Assembly (NCBI GenBank): GCA_963754125.1
Contig: CAVWEX010000001.1
Coordinates: forward strand, 434,001-498,000
Direction of reading: 5' to 3'
DNA: 64,000 bases
DNA from: RPQJ01 sp963754125
GTDB taxonomy: Bacteria > Pseudomonadota > Gammaproteobacteria > Steroidobacterales > Steroidobacteraceae
The notes under the pieces: model-generated
The model's database searches: none
What the model was told of the DNA's origin: nothing
What the model saw: the letters and a program-made list of their open reading frames with translations, nothing else
Shown here: in pieces, positions 1 through 8,954 of the stretch
Layout of the letters: every line of letters starts with the position of its first letter
Numbering within the stretch: position 1 is the first letter of the stretch
Position numbers and translations under genes: made by a program

Positions 1-162
1 CGCGCGCCAAGAGCGGGGACTGACCTCTGCTGTAAAGCGATTCGATCTGCGCCGCTTCCTGCAGGAAATACGAATGTCACGGCGCTGCACCGCTGCCTAG
101 GCTGCCGGCACCCTCACCCAGGCCCTCGCCCGCAGGCGCGAGCGCCAGAAGGAGCCCGCAGC

Positions 163-1574
163 ATGAGCGAGAAGATCCACCAGACCATGGGCCAGCAGTT
201 CGGCCGCCGTTCCTGGGCCGAGCCGTGGAAGATCAAGATGGTCGAGCCGCTGCGCATGACGCGGCGCGAGGACCGCGAGCGGGCGCTGGCGGAGGCCGGC
301 TACAACACCTTCCTGCTGCGCTCCGACGACGTCTACATCGACCTGCTCACCGACAGCGGCACCAGCGCGATGAGCGACCGCCAGTGGGCCGGCATGATGC
401 TGGGCGACGAGGCCTACGCCGGCAGCCGCAACTTCTACCACCTCGAGGAGGCGCTCCAGAAGTACTACGGCTACAAGTACATCGTGCCCACGCACCAGGG
501 CCGCGGCGCCGAGCACCTGATCAGCCAGGCGGTCATCCGCAAGGGCCAGTACGTGCCCGGCAACATGTACTTCACGACCACGCGCCTGCACCAGGAACTG
601 GCGGGCGGCATCTTCGTGGACGTGATCATCGACGAGGCGCACGACCCGCTCGAGCCTGCATCCCTTCAAGGGCAACGTCGATCTGGACAAGCTCGAGCGC
701 TGATCGACGCGAGGGCGCCGCCAACATCGCCTACGTCAGCCTGGCCGACACGGTGAACATGGCCGGCGGCCAGCCGGTCAGCATGGCGAACGTGAAGGCG
801 CTGCGCGAGCTCTGCGACCAGCACGGCATCCGGCTTTTCCTCGACGCCACGCGCATGGTGGAGAACGCCTTCTTCATCCAGGAGCGCGAGGCGGGCTACG
901 CGGACAAGTCGATCGCCGCGATCGCGCGGGAGTTCTGCGGCTACACCGACGGCGCGTGGATGAGCGCGAAGAAGGACAACCTCGTCAACATCGGCGGCTG
1001 GCTGGCCGTGAACGACTGGGCGCTGTTCGAGGAGCTGCGCAACCTGGTCGTGGTCTACGAGGGCCTGCACACCTACGGCGGGCTGGCCGGTCGCGACATG
1101 GAAGCGATGGCGATCGGCATCGCCGAGTCCATGCAGGACGATCACATGCGCTCGCGCATCGGGCAGGTGCGCTACCTCGGCGAACTGCTCACGGACTGGG
1201 AGATCCCGATCGTGCAGCCGGTGGGCGGCCACGCCATCTTCCTCGACGCGCGGGCGTTCTATCCGCACCTCCGCCAGGACCAGTTCCCGGCGCAGACGCT
1301 GGCCGCCGAGCTGTACCTCGACTCCGGCATCCGCTCGATGGAGCGCGGCGTGGTGAGCGCCGGGCGCGATCCGCAGACCGGCGATCATCACTACCCGAAG
1401 CTCGAGCTGACGCGACTCACCATCCCGCGCCGCGTCTACACGCAGGCGCACATGGACGTGGTGGCCGAGTCGGTCAAGGCCGTGTACGACGCCCGCTCCG
1501 CGGCACGCGGCCTGAAGATGGTCTACGAGCCGAAGTACCTGCGCTTCTTCCAGGCGCGGTTCGAGCCGCTGTGA
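163..1574 (+). CDS. tpl: Tyrosine phenol-lyase (frame broken near 655-715)
   Basis: PLP-dependent beta-lyase that splits L-tyrosine into phenol, pyruvate and ammonia. The protein matches the tyrosine phenol-lyase/tryptophanase family over its full length. Details favour tyrosine phenol-lyase: the block NMYFTTTR, the segment VVVYEGLHTYGGLAGRD, and SMERG, which keeps the Met/Arg pair (Met379/Arg381 in the Citrobacter enzyme) where tryptophanases carry Val/Ile. The PLP lysine lies in the motif SAKKD. Start ATG 163 follows an AAGGAG ribosome site. Between about 655 and 715 the frame changes more than once (the HPFKGNVDLDKLER stretch is in a different frame from both flanks), so as given it would not make a full protein; sequencing error is likelier than true decay because both sides are well conserved. 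Confidence 0.85.
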
Positions 1575-1580
1575 CGGCCG

Positions 1581-2687
1581 TCAGCTGAACAGCGGGGTCG
1601 TGTCGAGCACGGCCGGGCCGTGTTCGGTGCACACGGCGAACCTGTTCGGCTTCAGCGACACGCCGGCGTACTCACCGCGCGCGCTCACGATGTAGAAGCT
1701 GACGTTGAACTTCGGGCGGCCTTTCTCGTCGAGCAGCCGCGGCTCGACCGTGTTGTCGCGGATACGCCGCAGCGCTTCCATGCCCGCATCGAGCGGACTT
1801 CGGCCCGCGGCCATGCGCTCGACGATCAGGAACGACGAGAGATTGTAGAGGTTGGCTTCGCCGCGTCCCGTGGAACCGGCCGCACCGGCTGCGCCATCCA
1901 CGTACAGGCCCGCACCCAGGATCGGGGAGTCACCCACCCGCCCCGGGATCTTCCAGGCGAGCCCGCTGGTGGTCGTGACGCCGCACACCTCGCCCTTCGC
2001 GTTCACGCCGTTGCAGTTGATGGTGCCGTAGAGGTGCTCGGCGTCCACGAGTCCATCGCGCACCATCGAGAGCCCGGCTTCGAGGCTCGCCTGCGACCGC
2101 TTCGCGGGATCGAGGAAGTGCTCGGGATCCACCCGCCGCTTCCACTCCAGCCACTTGGCGCGCGAGTTGTCGGTGTTGAGATCCGCCTCGATGGCGAAGC
2201 CCATCTGTCGCGCGAAGGTCTGCGCGTCCCGGCCGACCAGCAGGTGGTGGTCCGTGCGCTGCATGACCTCGTACGCCACCTTCGAGGGCGTGCGCACGCC
2301 CTCGAGGCAGGCCACGCCCCCGGCGCGCTTCAGGGGTCCGTGCATGCAGCAGGCGTCGAGTTGCACCACGCCGTCGGCGTTCGGCAGGCCGCCGAACCCC
2401 ACGCTGTCGTCGAGCGGGTCGAGCTCCACGATGTTGACGCCCGCGATCAGAGCCTCGAGGACGTCCGTGCCCGCGGTGATCGCGGCGAACGCGGTCTCGA
2501 CGCAGGTCTTCGCCCCGCCGTGGGTGAACTTGTGGCCGTTGGCCGAGGACACCACGACGGGCTTCGCTCGCCCGCTACGCACGGCGGGCGCCGGGGTCTC
2601 GGCAGCGGTGCCGGGTCCGGCCGCGAGGCCGGCGGCGGCGGCGGCGGAGAGCTTGACGAAGCTGCGACGGTCGAGGGTTCGGGTCAT
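1581..2687 (-). CDS. Tat-exported glycosylasparaginase / isoaspartyl peptidase (Ntn hydrolase)
   Basis: N-terminal-nucleophile hydrolase of the aspartylglucosaminidase family, which cuts the N-glycosidic bond of GlcNAc-asparagine or beta-aspartyl bonds. Start 2687 is chosen because it places a twin-arginine signal (RRSFVK at residues 7-12 and an Ala-rich hydrophobic core) at the N terminus, implying folded export to the periplasm. The likely autoprocessing site is YGTI, with nucleophile Thr near residue 222 where the family usually has HDTI. The substrate-binding blocks TTSG, GRVGDSPI and GAGLYVD follow. It converges on the tyrosine phenol-lyase gene with only a few bases between the stops. 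About 368 aa, normal for the family. Substrate is inferred only. Confidence 0.82.
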   Translation of the reverse strand: MTRTLDRRSFVKLSAAAAAGLAAGPGTAAETPAPAVRSGRAKPVVVSSANGHKFTHGGAKTCVETAFAAITAGTDVLEALIAGVNIVELDPLDDSVGFGGLPNADGVVQLDACCMHGPLKRAGGVACLEGVRTPSKVAYEVMQRTDHHLLVGRDAQTFARQMGFAIEADLNTDNSRAKWLEWKRRVDPEHFLDPAKRSQASLEAGLSMVRDGLVDAEHLYGTINCNGVNAKGEVCGVTTTSGLAWKIPGRVGDSPILGAGLYVDGAAGAAGSTGRGEANLYNLSSFLIVERMAAGRSPLDAGMEALRRIRDNTVEPRLLDEKGRPKFNVSFYIVSARGEYAGVSLKPNRFAVCTEHGPAVLDTTPLFS

Positions 2688-2776
2688 AGGCGAGAGCTTA
2701 ACCCGGACCACCGTGGCGGCGACACGCGGCCGCACTCGCCTTCCGGGCGAAAGGGACGGTCGTGTAGCCTGCGGTC

Positions 2777-3412
2777 ATGCGGCCGTCCGATCGCTACCCG
2801 CTGGTCCTGCTCGTCGCGTTCATCGTGATCTTCGCGGCGTTGGGCGTCGCCCCCCGGTACCGGCAGGACTGGCTGCTCGAGAACCTGCTCGTGCTCATCG
2901 CCGTGCCGGGCCTGGTGCTGACCTATCGGCGCCTGCGCTTCTCGAACCTCGCCTACACCTGCCTGTTCGTGTTCTTCGTGCTGCACGAGGTCGGCGCGCA
3001 CTACACCTACAGCGAGGTCCCGTGGCGTGAGTGGCTCGCCGCGATCACGGGCGCCGAGGCGATCGCCGCGGGTCGCAACCACTACGACCGGTTCGTGCAT
3101 TTCGCCTACGGCCTGCTGCTGATGCCCGCGGTCCGGGAGCTGGTCGAAGCCCGCATGTCGCCACGGGGCCTCTGGCGCTGGCTGATGCCGCTGTTCTTCG
3201 TGATGTCGCACTCGGTCATCTACGAAATGATCGAGTGGATCGCGGCTGTGCTGTTCGGCGGTGACCTCGGCGTCGCCTACCTCGGCACCCAGGGCGACGA
3301 ATGGGACGCGCAGAAGGACATGGCGCTCGCAACGGCCGGCGCGGTTACGGCCCTGGTGCTGCTCGAGATCCTCGCCCGGCTGCGCGGGCGTGGGACTGCA
3401 GGCGCGGCCTAG
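2777..3412 (+). CDS. DUF2238 / YjdF-like integral membrane protein
   Basis: Predicted inner-membrane protein of 211 aa with about six hydrophobic segments (for example residues 9-25, 35-48 and the C-terminal ALATAGAVTALVLLEIL). The segments HYDRFVHFAYGLLL and SHSVIYEMIEW, and the sequence GTQGDEWDAQKDM, are hallmarks of the DUF2238 family, whose function is unknown. The conserved His, Glu and Asp residues lie near membrane ends. It is transcribed divergently from the Tat-exported hydrolase and its stop overlaps by a few bases the end of the opposing ABC1 kinase gene. Confidence 0.8.
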   Translation: MRPSDRYPLVLLVAFIVIFAALGVAPRYRQDWLLENLLVLIAVPGLVLTYRRLRFSNLAYTCLFVFFVLHEVGAHYTYSEVPWREWLAAITGAEAIAAGRNHYDRFVHFAYGLLLMPAVRELVEARMSPRGLWRWLMPLFFVMSHSVIYEMIEWIAAVLFGGDLGVAYLGTQGDEWDAQKDMALATAGAVTALVLLEILARLRGRGTAGAA

Positions 3413-4732
3413 AGGTACTTCTCGATCGCCGCGTGCACGTTCACCCGTGCGTGCAGCTTCGCGCAGATCAGGAACGTGCCGATGAGCTTGCGGTGCAGGA
3501 AGATCGTCTCGGGCGGCGGCGAGCGCAGGCCCTTGCCGAAGGCCACGGCGAGGCCGAGGTCGCGGGCCCGCACCATGAGCCCGGAACCGGCGAAATCGTA
3601 GGGCCCGCGGTGCGTGAGCGGCTCGCAGGCCAGGCGCACGATGTCGAGGGAGTTGCGCGTCATCGCCTCGGGATCGTCCGGGTGCGCGTAGCCGATCTCG
3701 AACACCGCCTCGCGCAGCGTGGCATCATCGTCCGCGAGCACGGCGCGGCAGGCCTTGCGGTAGCTCTCGACGAGCGCCCTGGGGTACTCGCCGACCGAAC
3801 CGAGGTCGAGCAGCGCGAGCTGGTGCGTGGCCGGCAGGTACAGGTAGTTCGCGATGTTCGGGTCGGTCTGCATGAAGCGGAACTCGAACAGCTCGCGGAA
3901 CATCAGCTCGTACAGCGTGCGCCCGGCCGCGTTGCGGCGCGCCTGCGGCACGGCCTCGCTCGCGAGCGCCTCGAGCGGCTCGCCGTCGATCCAGTCCATC
4001 GCGAGCACGTGCCGCGTGGTGAGCGTGCGGTCCACGCGCGGCACGACCACGTCGGGCATGTCCGCCACGAGCCGCCGGTAGCGCTCGAGGTTGCGCGCCT
4101 CGCCCTCGTAGTCGGTCTCGAGCTTGAGCTGGCGCTTCGCCTCGGCGGTGAGCGCCGCCGACGTCGAGCTGGATCGGGATGAAGTCGAGGCGCCGCAGCA
4201 GGCTGGCGAGGTTGTCGACGTCGCTGTCCACGCTGCGCGCGACGCCGGGGTACTGGATCTTGAGCGCCAGCTCGCGGCCGCCGTGCTTGCGCGCGCGGTG
4301 GATCTGGCCGATCGAGGCCGCCGCCACCGGCTCGAACTCGAAATGCGCGAACTTCTGCTGCCAGCCCTTGCCGTACTCGCGGCCGAGCACGCGGCGCAGC
4401 TGGGTATCCGGCATGGAATAGCCCTGCGAGCGCAGCATGGAGAGTGCGCCGCGGAATTCCTCCGGCACCATCTCGTCGCCCGACAGGGACAGCAGTTGCC
4501 CCACCTTCATGGCCGGCCCGCGCAGCGAGGCGAGCCGGCGCGCGAGCAGATCCGCGTTGCCCGGCGTCAGGACGGCCGACGCGAGGTCGAGCGGCTTGCC
4601 GGTCGACCACTGCCGGGCCGTGCCGATCGCGGTGGAGAGCGCGAGCTCGCCGCTCAGCAGGCCGAAGCGCAGCATGCGGCCCATGCGGGTCGTGGGGACG
4701 GAACTCTGCTTGCGTTTCGGAGGTGCCGGCAT
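3409..4732 (-). CDS. ABC1/AarF (UbiB-like) atypical kinase, frame broken near 4160
   Basis: Member of the ABC1/ADCK/UbiB atypical kinase family, usually linked to quinone biosynthesis or isoprenoid lipid handling. Visible family features are KVGQ (the KxGQ motif), the Ala-rich nucleotide loop AAASIGQIHRA, the lysine in ELALKIQYPGV, and the catalytic region QTDPNIANY followed by LLDLGSVG. The frame shifts by one base around 4155-4165 in a GGCGGCGC run: upstream coding ends in PIQLDVG and resumes as ALTAEAKRQLKLE in the next frame. Start ATG 4732 gives about 441 aa. No quinone gene neighbours it, so substrate and pathway are not known. Confidence 0.82.
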
Positions 4733-4831
4733 GTCGTTGATTGATAATGCGCCATTCCTGACCTGCCAAGTCGCATCGCTGGCGGATCCGGATGCACTTT
4801 CTGGCAGTTTCACCCAGGTCCGAACCCCATC

Positions 4832-5923
4832 ATGAAGAGCCGCCCGACCGACCTCCGTCACTCGCCGACCGGGGTTGGACTGCTGCTGGCGACCACGGGC
4901 CTGCTGCTCTCGGCATGCACGGCCGGACCCTTTCGCGCGCCGGCACCGGTCGTGCTCGCCAGCGCGGAAACGGAGCCGGTCCCCGTCCGCGGTGACGCCG
5001 CGGACGACCCGGCGATCTGGGTCAACCGGGACGATCCCGGCGCGTCGCTGATCCTCGGCACCGACAAGAAGCGTGGCCTGAACGTCTATCGGCTCGACGG
5101 CACCCTGCGCCAGTCACTGCCGGTCGGCCGCATGAACAATGTCGACCTTCGCGAAGGCTTCGAGCTCGGCGGACGGGAGGTCGTGATCGTGGCCGCGAGC
5201 GATCGGGACCGAAACGCGATTGCACTGTTCGCATTCACGCCCGCGCAGCCGGATCTCGTCGACGTGGCCGACGGAGTGATCGCGACCGGCCTGAACAGGA
5301 TCTACGGCCTGTGCATGTATCGCAGCCGGATCAGCGGGCAGTTCTACGTGTTCGTGAACGACAAGGACGGCCGCTACCAGCAGCACGAACTGCTGGCCAG
5401 CCCCTCGAGCGAGCGGGTATCAACACGCATGGTGCGCGAATTCCGCATCGACGGGCAGCCGGAAGGTTGCGCTGCCGACGATCAGCTGGGCTGGCTCTAC
5501 GTGGGCGAGGAAGCGGCGGGGTTCTACCGGCTGTCGGCGGCTGCCGATGCGCCGGCGGACCTCGTCCTCGTGGATCGGGTCGGGACCGGGCGACTGGTCG
5601 CAGACGTCGAGGGCATTGCGCTCTACCGGCGGCCCGAGGGTCACGGCTATCTGGTCGTCTCGAGCCAGGGCGACGATGCGTATGCGCTGTACCAGCGGGC
5701 GCCCCCGAACCATTTTGTCGGCCGCTTCAGGATCGGCGACGGACCTGTCGATGGCGCCTCGAGCACGGACGGACTCGAGGTGACGAGCGAGGCCCTGCCT
5801 CCGCCCTACGAGCAGGGCCTGCTCGTCGTGCAGGACGGCGCCAACACGGCGCCGCGGGCACCGCAGAACTTCAAGCTGGTGCCCTGGAGCGAGGTGCAGC
5901 GCGCGTTGCAGCTCGGGGACTGA
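4832..5923 (+). CDS. Beta-propeller phytase (3-phytase) lipoprotein
   Basis: Calcium-dependent beta-propeller phytase, which releases phosphate from myo-inositol hexakisphosphate outside the cytoplasm. The diagnostic segment DAADDPAIWVNRDDP lies near residue 54. Further family blocks are LGTDKKRGLNVY, RMNNVDLR, QPEGCAADD with LGWLYVGEE, and VVQDGANTAP. Residues 17-29 form a lipoprotein signal ending in LLLSAC, with Cys29 the likely lipidated residue. The gene is convergent with the metallophosphoesterase downstream (4 bases between stops). Length of 363 aa is typical. Phosphate scavenging is the expected role; no Pho box was recognised. Confidence 0.88.
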   Translation: MKSRPTDLRHSPTGVGLLLATTGLLLSACTAGPFRAPAPVVLASAETEPVPVRGDAADDPAIWVNRDDPGASLILGTDKKRGLNVYRLDGTLRQSLPVGRMNNVDLREGFELGGREVVIVAASDRDRNAIALFAFTPAQPDLVDVADGVIATGLNRIYGLCMYRSRISGQFYVFVNDKDGRYQQHELLASPSSERVSTRMVREFRIDGQPEGCAADDQLGWLYVGEEAAGFYRLSAAADAPADLVLVDRVGTGRLVADVEGIALYRRPEGHGYLVVSSQGDDAYALYQRAPPNHFVGRFRIGDGPVDGASSTDGLEVTSEALPPPYEQGLLVVQDGANTAPRAPQNFKLVPWSEVQRALQLGD

Positions 5924-5927
5924 CACC

Positions 5928-7087
5928 TCACTCCCGGGGTCCGAGGCCGTCGCCGGCCAGGGCGCCGGGGATCGCGTGCCTCGGGTCGTCGGGGCAGGTG
6001 GCCCGTACGACGACGCGCTCGCCATCGTCGAACACCAGCTCCCGCTCCGGCCAGCGCAGCGCAGCGAGGCGGGTCTGGTACGGCGGCCCGCCGCCGCGGG
6101 CCCGCTCCGCGTAACGGCCGCCCACGGAATAGTCCACGCAGAACACGTTGCGCCGCGGGCCCATCCAGTCGTAGGCGCCGTAGTCGCCCAAGCGGATAGT
6201 CCCAGTCGCCGGTGACCTCGGCGGGCACGGCGCGCTCGTCGCGCCGCCAGTAGTGGCCCATCACCACGGCCGGTGCGTCGCGATAGCCGTTCCACCAGCG
6301 CGCGCGGCTGGTCATGCGCCAGCGGCCACCCGCCCAGATCGGGCGCTCCGACGGCCCTTCGAGACCCGAGGTGACGACCTTGAGCGGATTGGCGTTCTGC
6401 AGGATGGTCGCCTCCTCGGCGCAGGCCGGCAGCATCGGCAGCTCGACGTCGCGGCACTTGAACGCATGGCGGTAGGCCTGCACTTCCCGGGCGGCCCGCG
6501 CGGCGATGCCGCTGCCGCGCAGCAGCGCGTGGGCGCGCGCATCGAGGTCGGCGTGGACGTCGCGATAGGCGGCCCCACCCGCGAGCAGCCCCTGCAGTGT
6601 CGCCGAGCGCGGGCGGGTCCCAGCAGGCGTGCACGACGCGAAGGTCGTCGCGCACCAGCGCCAGCGGCAATCCGCCGAGGAAGGCGATCCACGCGTCGCG
6701 ACGCTCGGCCGTCGCCGCCCTCGAGTGCAGGAACTCGCCGTTCGCGAGCTCGTGGTTGCGGTCGAAGAACCAGCCGTTGCCGTGCTTGGGCTCGCCGAGC
6801 AGCACGTTCAGCTCGTGGTTGCCGAGCACGCACTGCGCCTGGCCGCGCTGCACCCAGCCCATCACGAGGTCGAGCACCGCCGGGCTGTCCGGGCCTCGGT
6901 CGCACAGGTCGCCCACGAACACTGCGCGGCGTCCCTCGGGGTGGCGGCCGTCGGCGGCGTAACCGAGGTGCCCGAGGAGGGCTCGGAGCGCCTCGGCCTC
7001 GCCGTGGACGTCGCCGATCAGGTCCAGCGGTCCGTCGAACAAACGGGCGACCGGGCGGTCAGAGAGGCTCGCGGTTTCCTGCAACAT
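5928..7087 (-). CDS. Calcineurin-like metallophosphoesterase, frame broken near 6193 and 6604
   Basis: Metallophosphatase related to ApaH/PrpE-type enzymes that cleave dinucleoside polyphosphates or phosphoproteins. The metal-site motifs are ordered as expected: DLIGDVHGEA, VGDLCDRGPDS and LGNHELN, then a His in VVHACWD and a final His in VVMGHYW. Start ATG 7087 gives MLQETASLSD. The frame breaks twice by one base: near 6604 (after ACWDPPAL, resuming ATLQGLLAGGAAYRD) and near 6193 (after WDYP, resuming LGDYGAYDWMG). Allowing for these, the protein is about 386 aa. It is divergent from the DUF457 gene with 85 bases between. Confidence 0.8.
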
Positions 7088-7172
7088 TCCACCTGCATCT
7101 TTACAGAACGGCGGCAAAAGCGGCGATCGTGGTTGACTCTGACGCCTTCCCGGCCCCGAACAGACGGATTCG

Positions 7173-8286
7173 ATGGACTCCCTGACCCAGATTGCCCTTG
7201 GCGCCGCCGTCGGCACCGCCGTGCTCGGCCGCAAGGTCGGCGCCCGGGCCGCCCTGTGGGGGGCAGCCGTCGCCACCCTGCCCGACCTCGACGTCCTGTT
7301 TCCCTACGGCGACCCGGTGCGGGACTTCACGTTCCACCGCGCCGAGAGCCACTCGCTGTTCTGGCTGACGGCGGCCTCCCCGCTGCTGGCGTGGATCCTG
7401 GCCACGCTGAACCGGCGGGCCGGGGCCGGCTTCCGCGACTGGTGGCTGCTCACCTGGCTGGCGCTCGTCACCCACCCGCTGCTCGACGCGTTCACGGTCT
7501 ACGGCACCCAGCTGCTGCTGCCGTTCTCGGACTACCCGGTGGGCGTCGGCAGCGTGTTCATCATCGACCCGCTGTACACGGTGCCGCTGCTCGCCGGCGT
7601 GACCGCGGCGCTGTGGCTGCGCTCCCGGCGACCCGGACCGCGCGCTGCGCTGGAACGCCGCCGGCCTCGCGGTGAGCACGCTCTACCTCGGCTGGACGGT
7701 CGCGGCCCAGTCCCACGTCGAGGGCGTCGTGCACCGCACGCTCGCCGCCACGCCGCTCGCACACGCACGGGCGCTCGTGACGCCCACTCCGTTCAACAGC
7801 CTGTTGTGGCGCGTCGTGGTGATGGACGACGGGGGCTACCACGAGGGCTACTACTCGCTGCTCGACGATCGTCCCCACGTGCTCCTCAGGCGTCACGCGA
7901 GCGACACCGCGTTGCTCGAGTCCCTGCGGAGCGACTGGAGCGTGCAGCGCCTCGCGTGGTTCTCGAAGGGGTTCTATCGAGTGGGCGAGGCTGCCAAAGG
8001 CACGCGCGTCGCGGCGGGCTCGGCCAGCACCATGGACCAGCTGCTCGGACTGGTGGATACCGCCGAAGCGGCCGCGGTGCTGCCCGTCCCGGGTGGCGTA
8101 CCCGTGGTGATGACCGACCTGCGCATGGGCCAGACGCCGTGGTTCGTGTTCTCGTTCGTGGTGGCCGAGCGCGAGAACGGGAGCGTCTCGATCGTGCCGG
8201 CGCGGCAGGTACCGAGCGAGCGCCCGCCCGCGACGGCACTCCCGAGGCTCTGGCAGCGCATCTGGAACGAGGACGCGCCGCTCTAG
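7173..8286 (+). CDS. DUF457 / YdjM-like membrane-bound metal-dependent hydrolase, frame broken near 7628
   Basis: Membrane protein of the YdjM/DUF457 family, annotated as putative metal-dependent hydrolases. The start MDSLTQIALGAAVG is the classical family N terminus. LPDLDVLFP, HRAESHSLFW and THPLLDAFTVYGTQLLLPFS supply the conserved His and Asp residues between hydrophobic segments. The first frame runs to about 7628 and the second (DPDRALRWNAAGLAVSTLYLGW onward) completes the protein to stop 8286; a single extra base is the simplest explanation. The soluble C-terminal part ends in RIWNEDAPL. It converges on the methyltransferase gene with a 4-base overlap of ends. Confidence 0.82.
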
Positions 8287-8871
8287 CCGCGCCAGACCAG
8301 CAGCTGGTTGTTGGCAGGCATGGCGTGGTCCGCCTGCAGCTCGAGGCCGACAGCAGCCAGCAGCGCATCGACTTGCTCGACGTCGCGCAGCCCGCTCTCG
8401 GGATCCCGCTCGCGCAGCATCGCGTCGAACGCCGCATTGCTCGCGGTCGTGCATTTTCCGCCGTACTTGAACGGCCCGTAGATCGCCACGATGCCGCCGG
8501 GTTCGAGGATGCGCGGCAGTCCGGCGAACAATGCCTCGACCGCTGGCCAGGACATGATGTGCAGCGTGTTGGCGCTGAACACCGCATCGCCCGTCACCGC
8601 CGGCCAGGGGTCGAGCAGCACGTCGAGTTCGAGCGGCGTCGCGAGATTGGGTGGGCCTTCCGCGGCGATACGCGCCGCGAGCCCCGCGAGGTGCTCGACA
8701 CGGTCGGTCGGCTGCCAGCGTCAGGTGCGGCAGGTTCCTCGCGAAATGCACCGCATGCTGACCCGTGCCGGCGCCGATCTCGACCACGCGTCGTCGGTCG
8801 GCGAACGCCTCGCGCAGCACCTCGAGGATCGGTCCCCTGTTGCGCTCGCAGGCTTCGGAGTACGGCAGCAT
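8283..8871 (-). CDS. DUF938 family SAM-dependent methyltransferase, frame broken near 8722
   Basis: Class I SAM-dependent methyltransferase of the DUF938 family (substrate unknown). Start ATG 8871 gives MLPYSEACERNRGPIL, typical for the family. VVEIGAGTGQHAVHFA is SAM-binding motif I. Later blocks FSANTLHIMSW, LEPGGIVAIYGPFKYGG and the C-terminal HAMPANNQLLVWRG are conserved in the family. An extra C near 8722 breaks the frame: LPHLT should continue as WQPTDRVEHLAGL. About 196 aa, as expected. Its start lies 83 bases from the divergent ggt start, so the two promoters must share that interval. Confidence 0.82.
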
Positions 8872-8954
8872 TGCGGGCTTTATATCAGCCGCGCCGGCCG
8901 ACTGCGCGAATGCGCTAAGCTTGCCGGCCGCTGACGTTGCTGCGGGTGCCAACG

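Noticed and set aside
1..162. Possible 3' end of a gene before tyrosine phenol-lyase
   Set aside because: No frame reads as recognisable protein over this short stretch; only the ribosome site just before 163 is clear.
163..1574. Tryptophanase assignment for the first gene
   Set aside because: The SMERG specificity segment and NMYFTTTR block match tyrosine phenol-lyase; tryptophanases have Val/Ile at the equivalent sites.
1581..2687. Link of the glycosylasparaginase to cyanophycin dipeptide breakdown
   Set aside because: It is Tat-exported and 8 kb from the cph operon, while cyanophycin dipeptides are cytoplasmic; its motifs fit glycosylasparaginase better than isoaspartyl dipeptidase.
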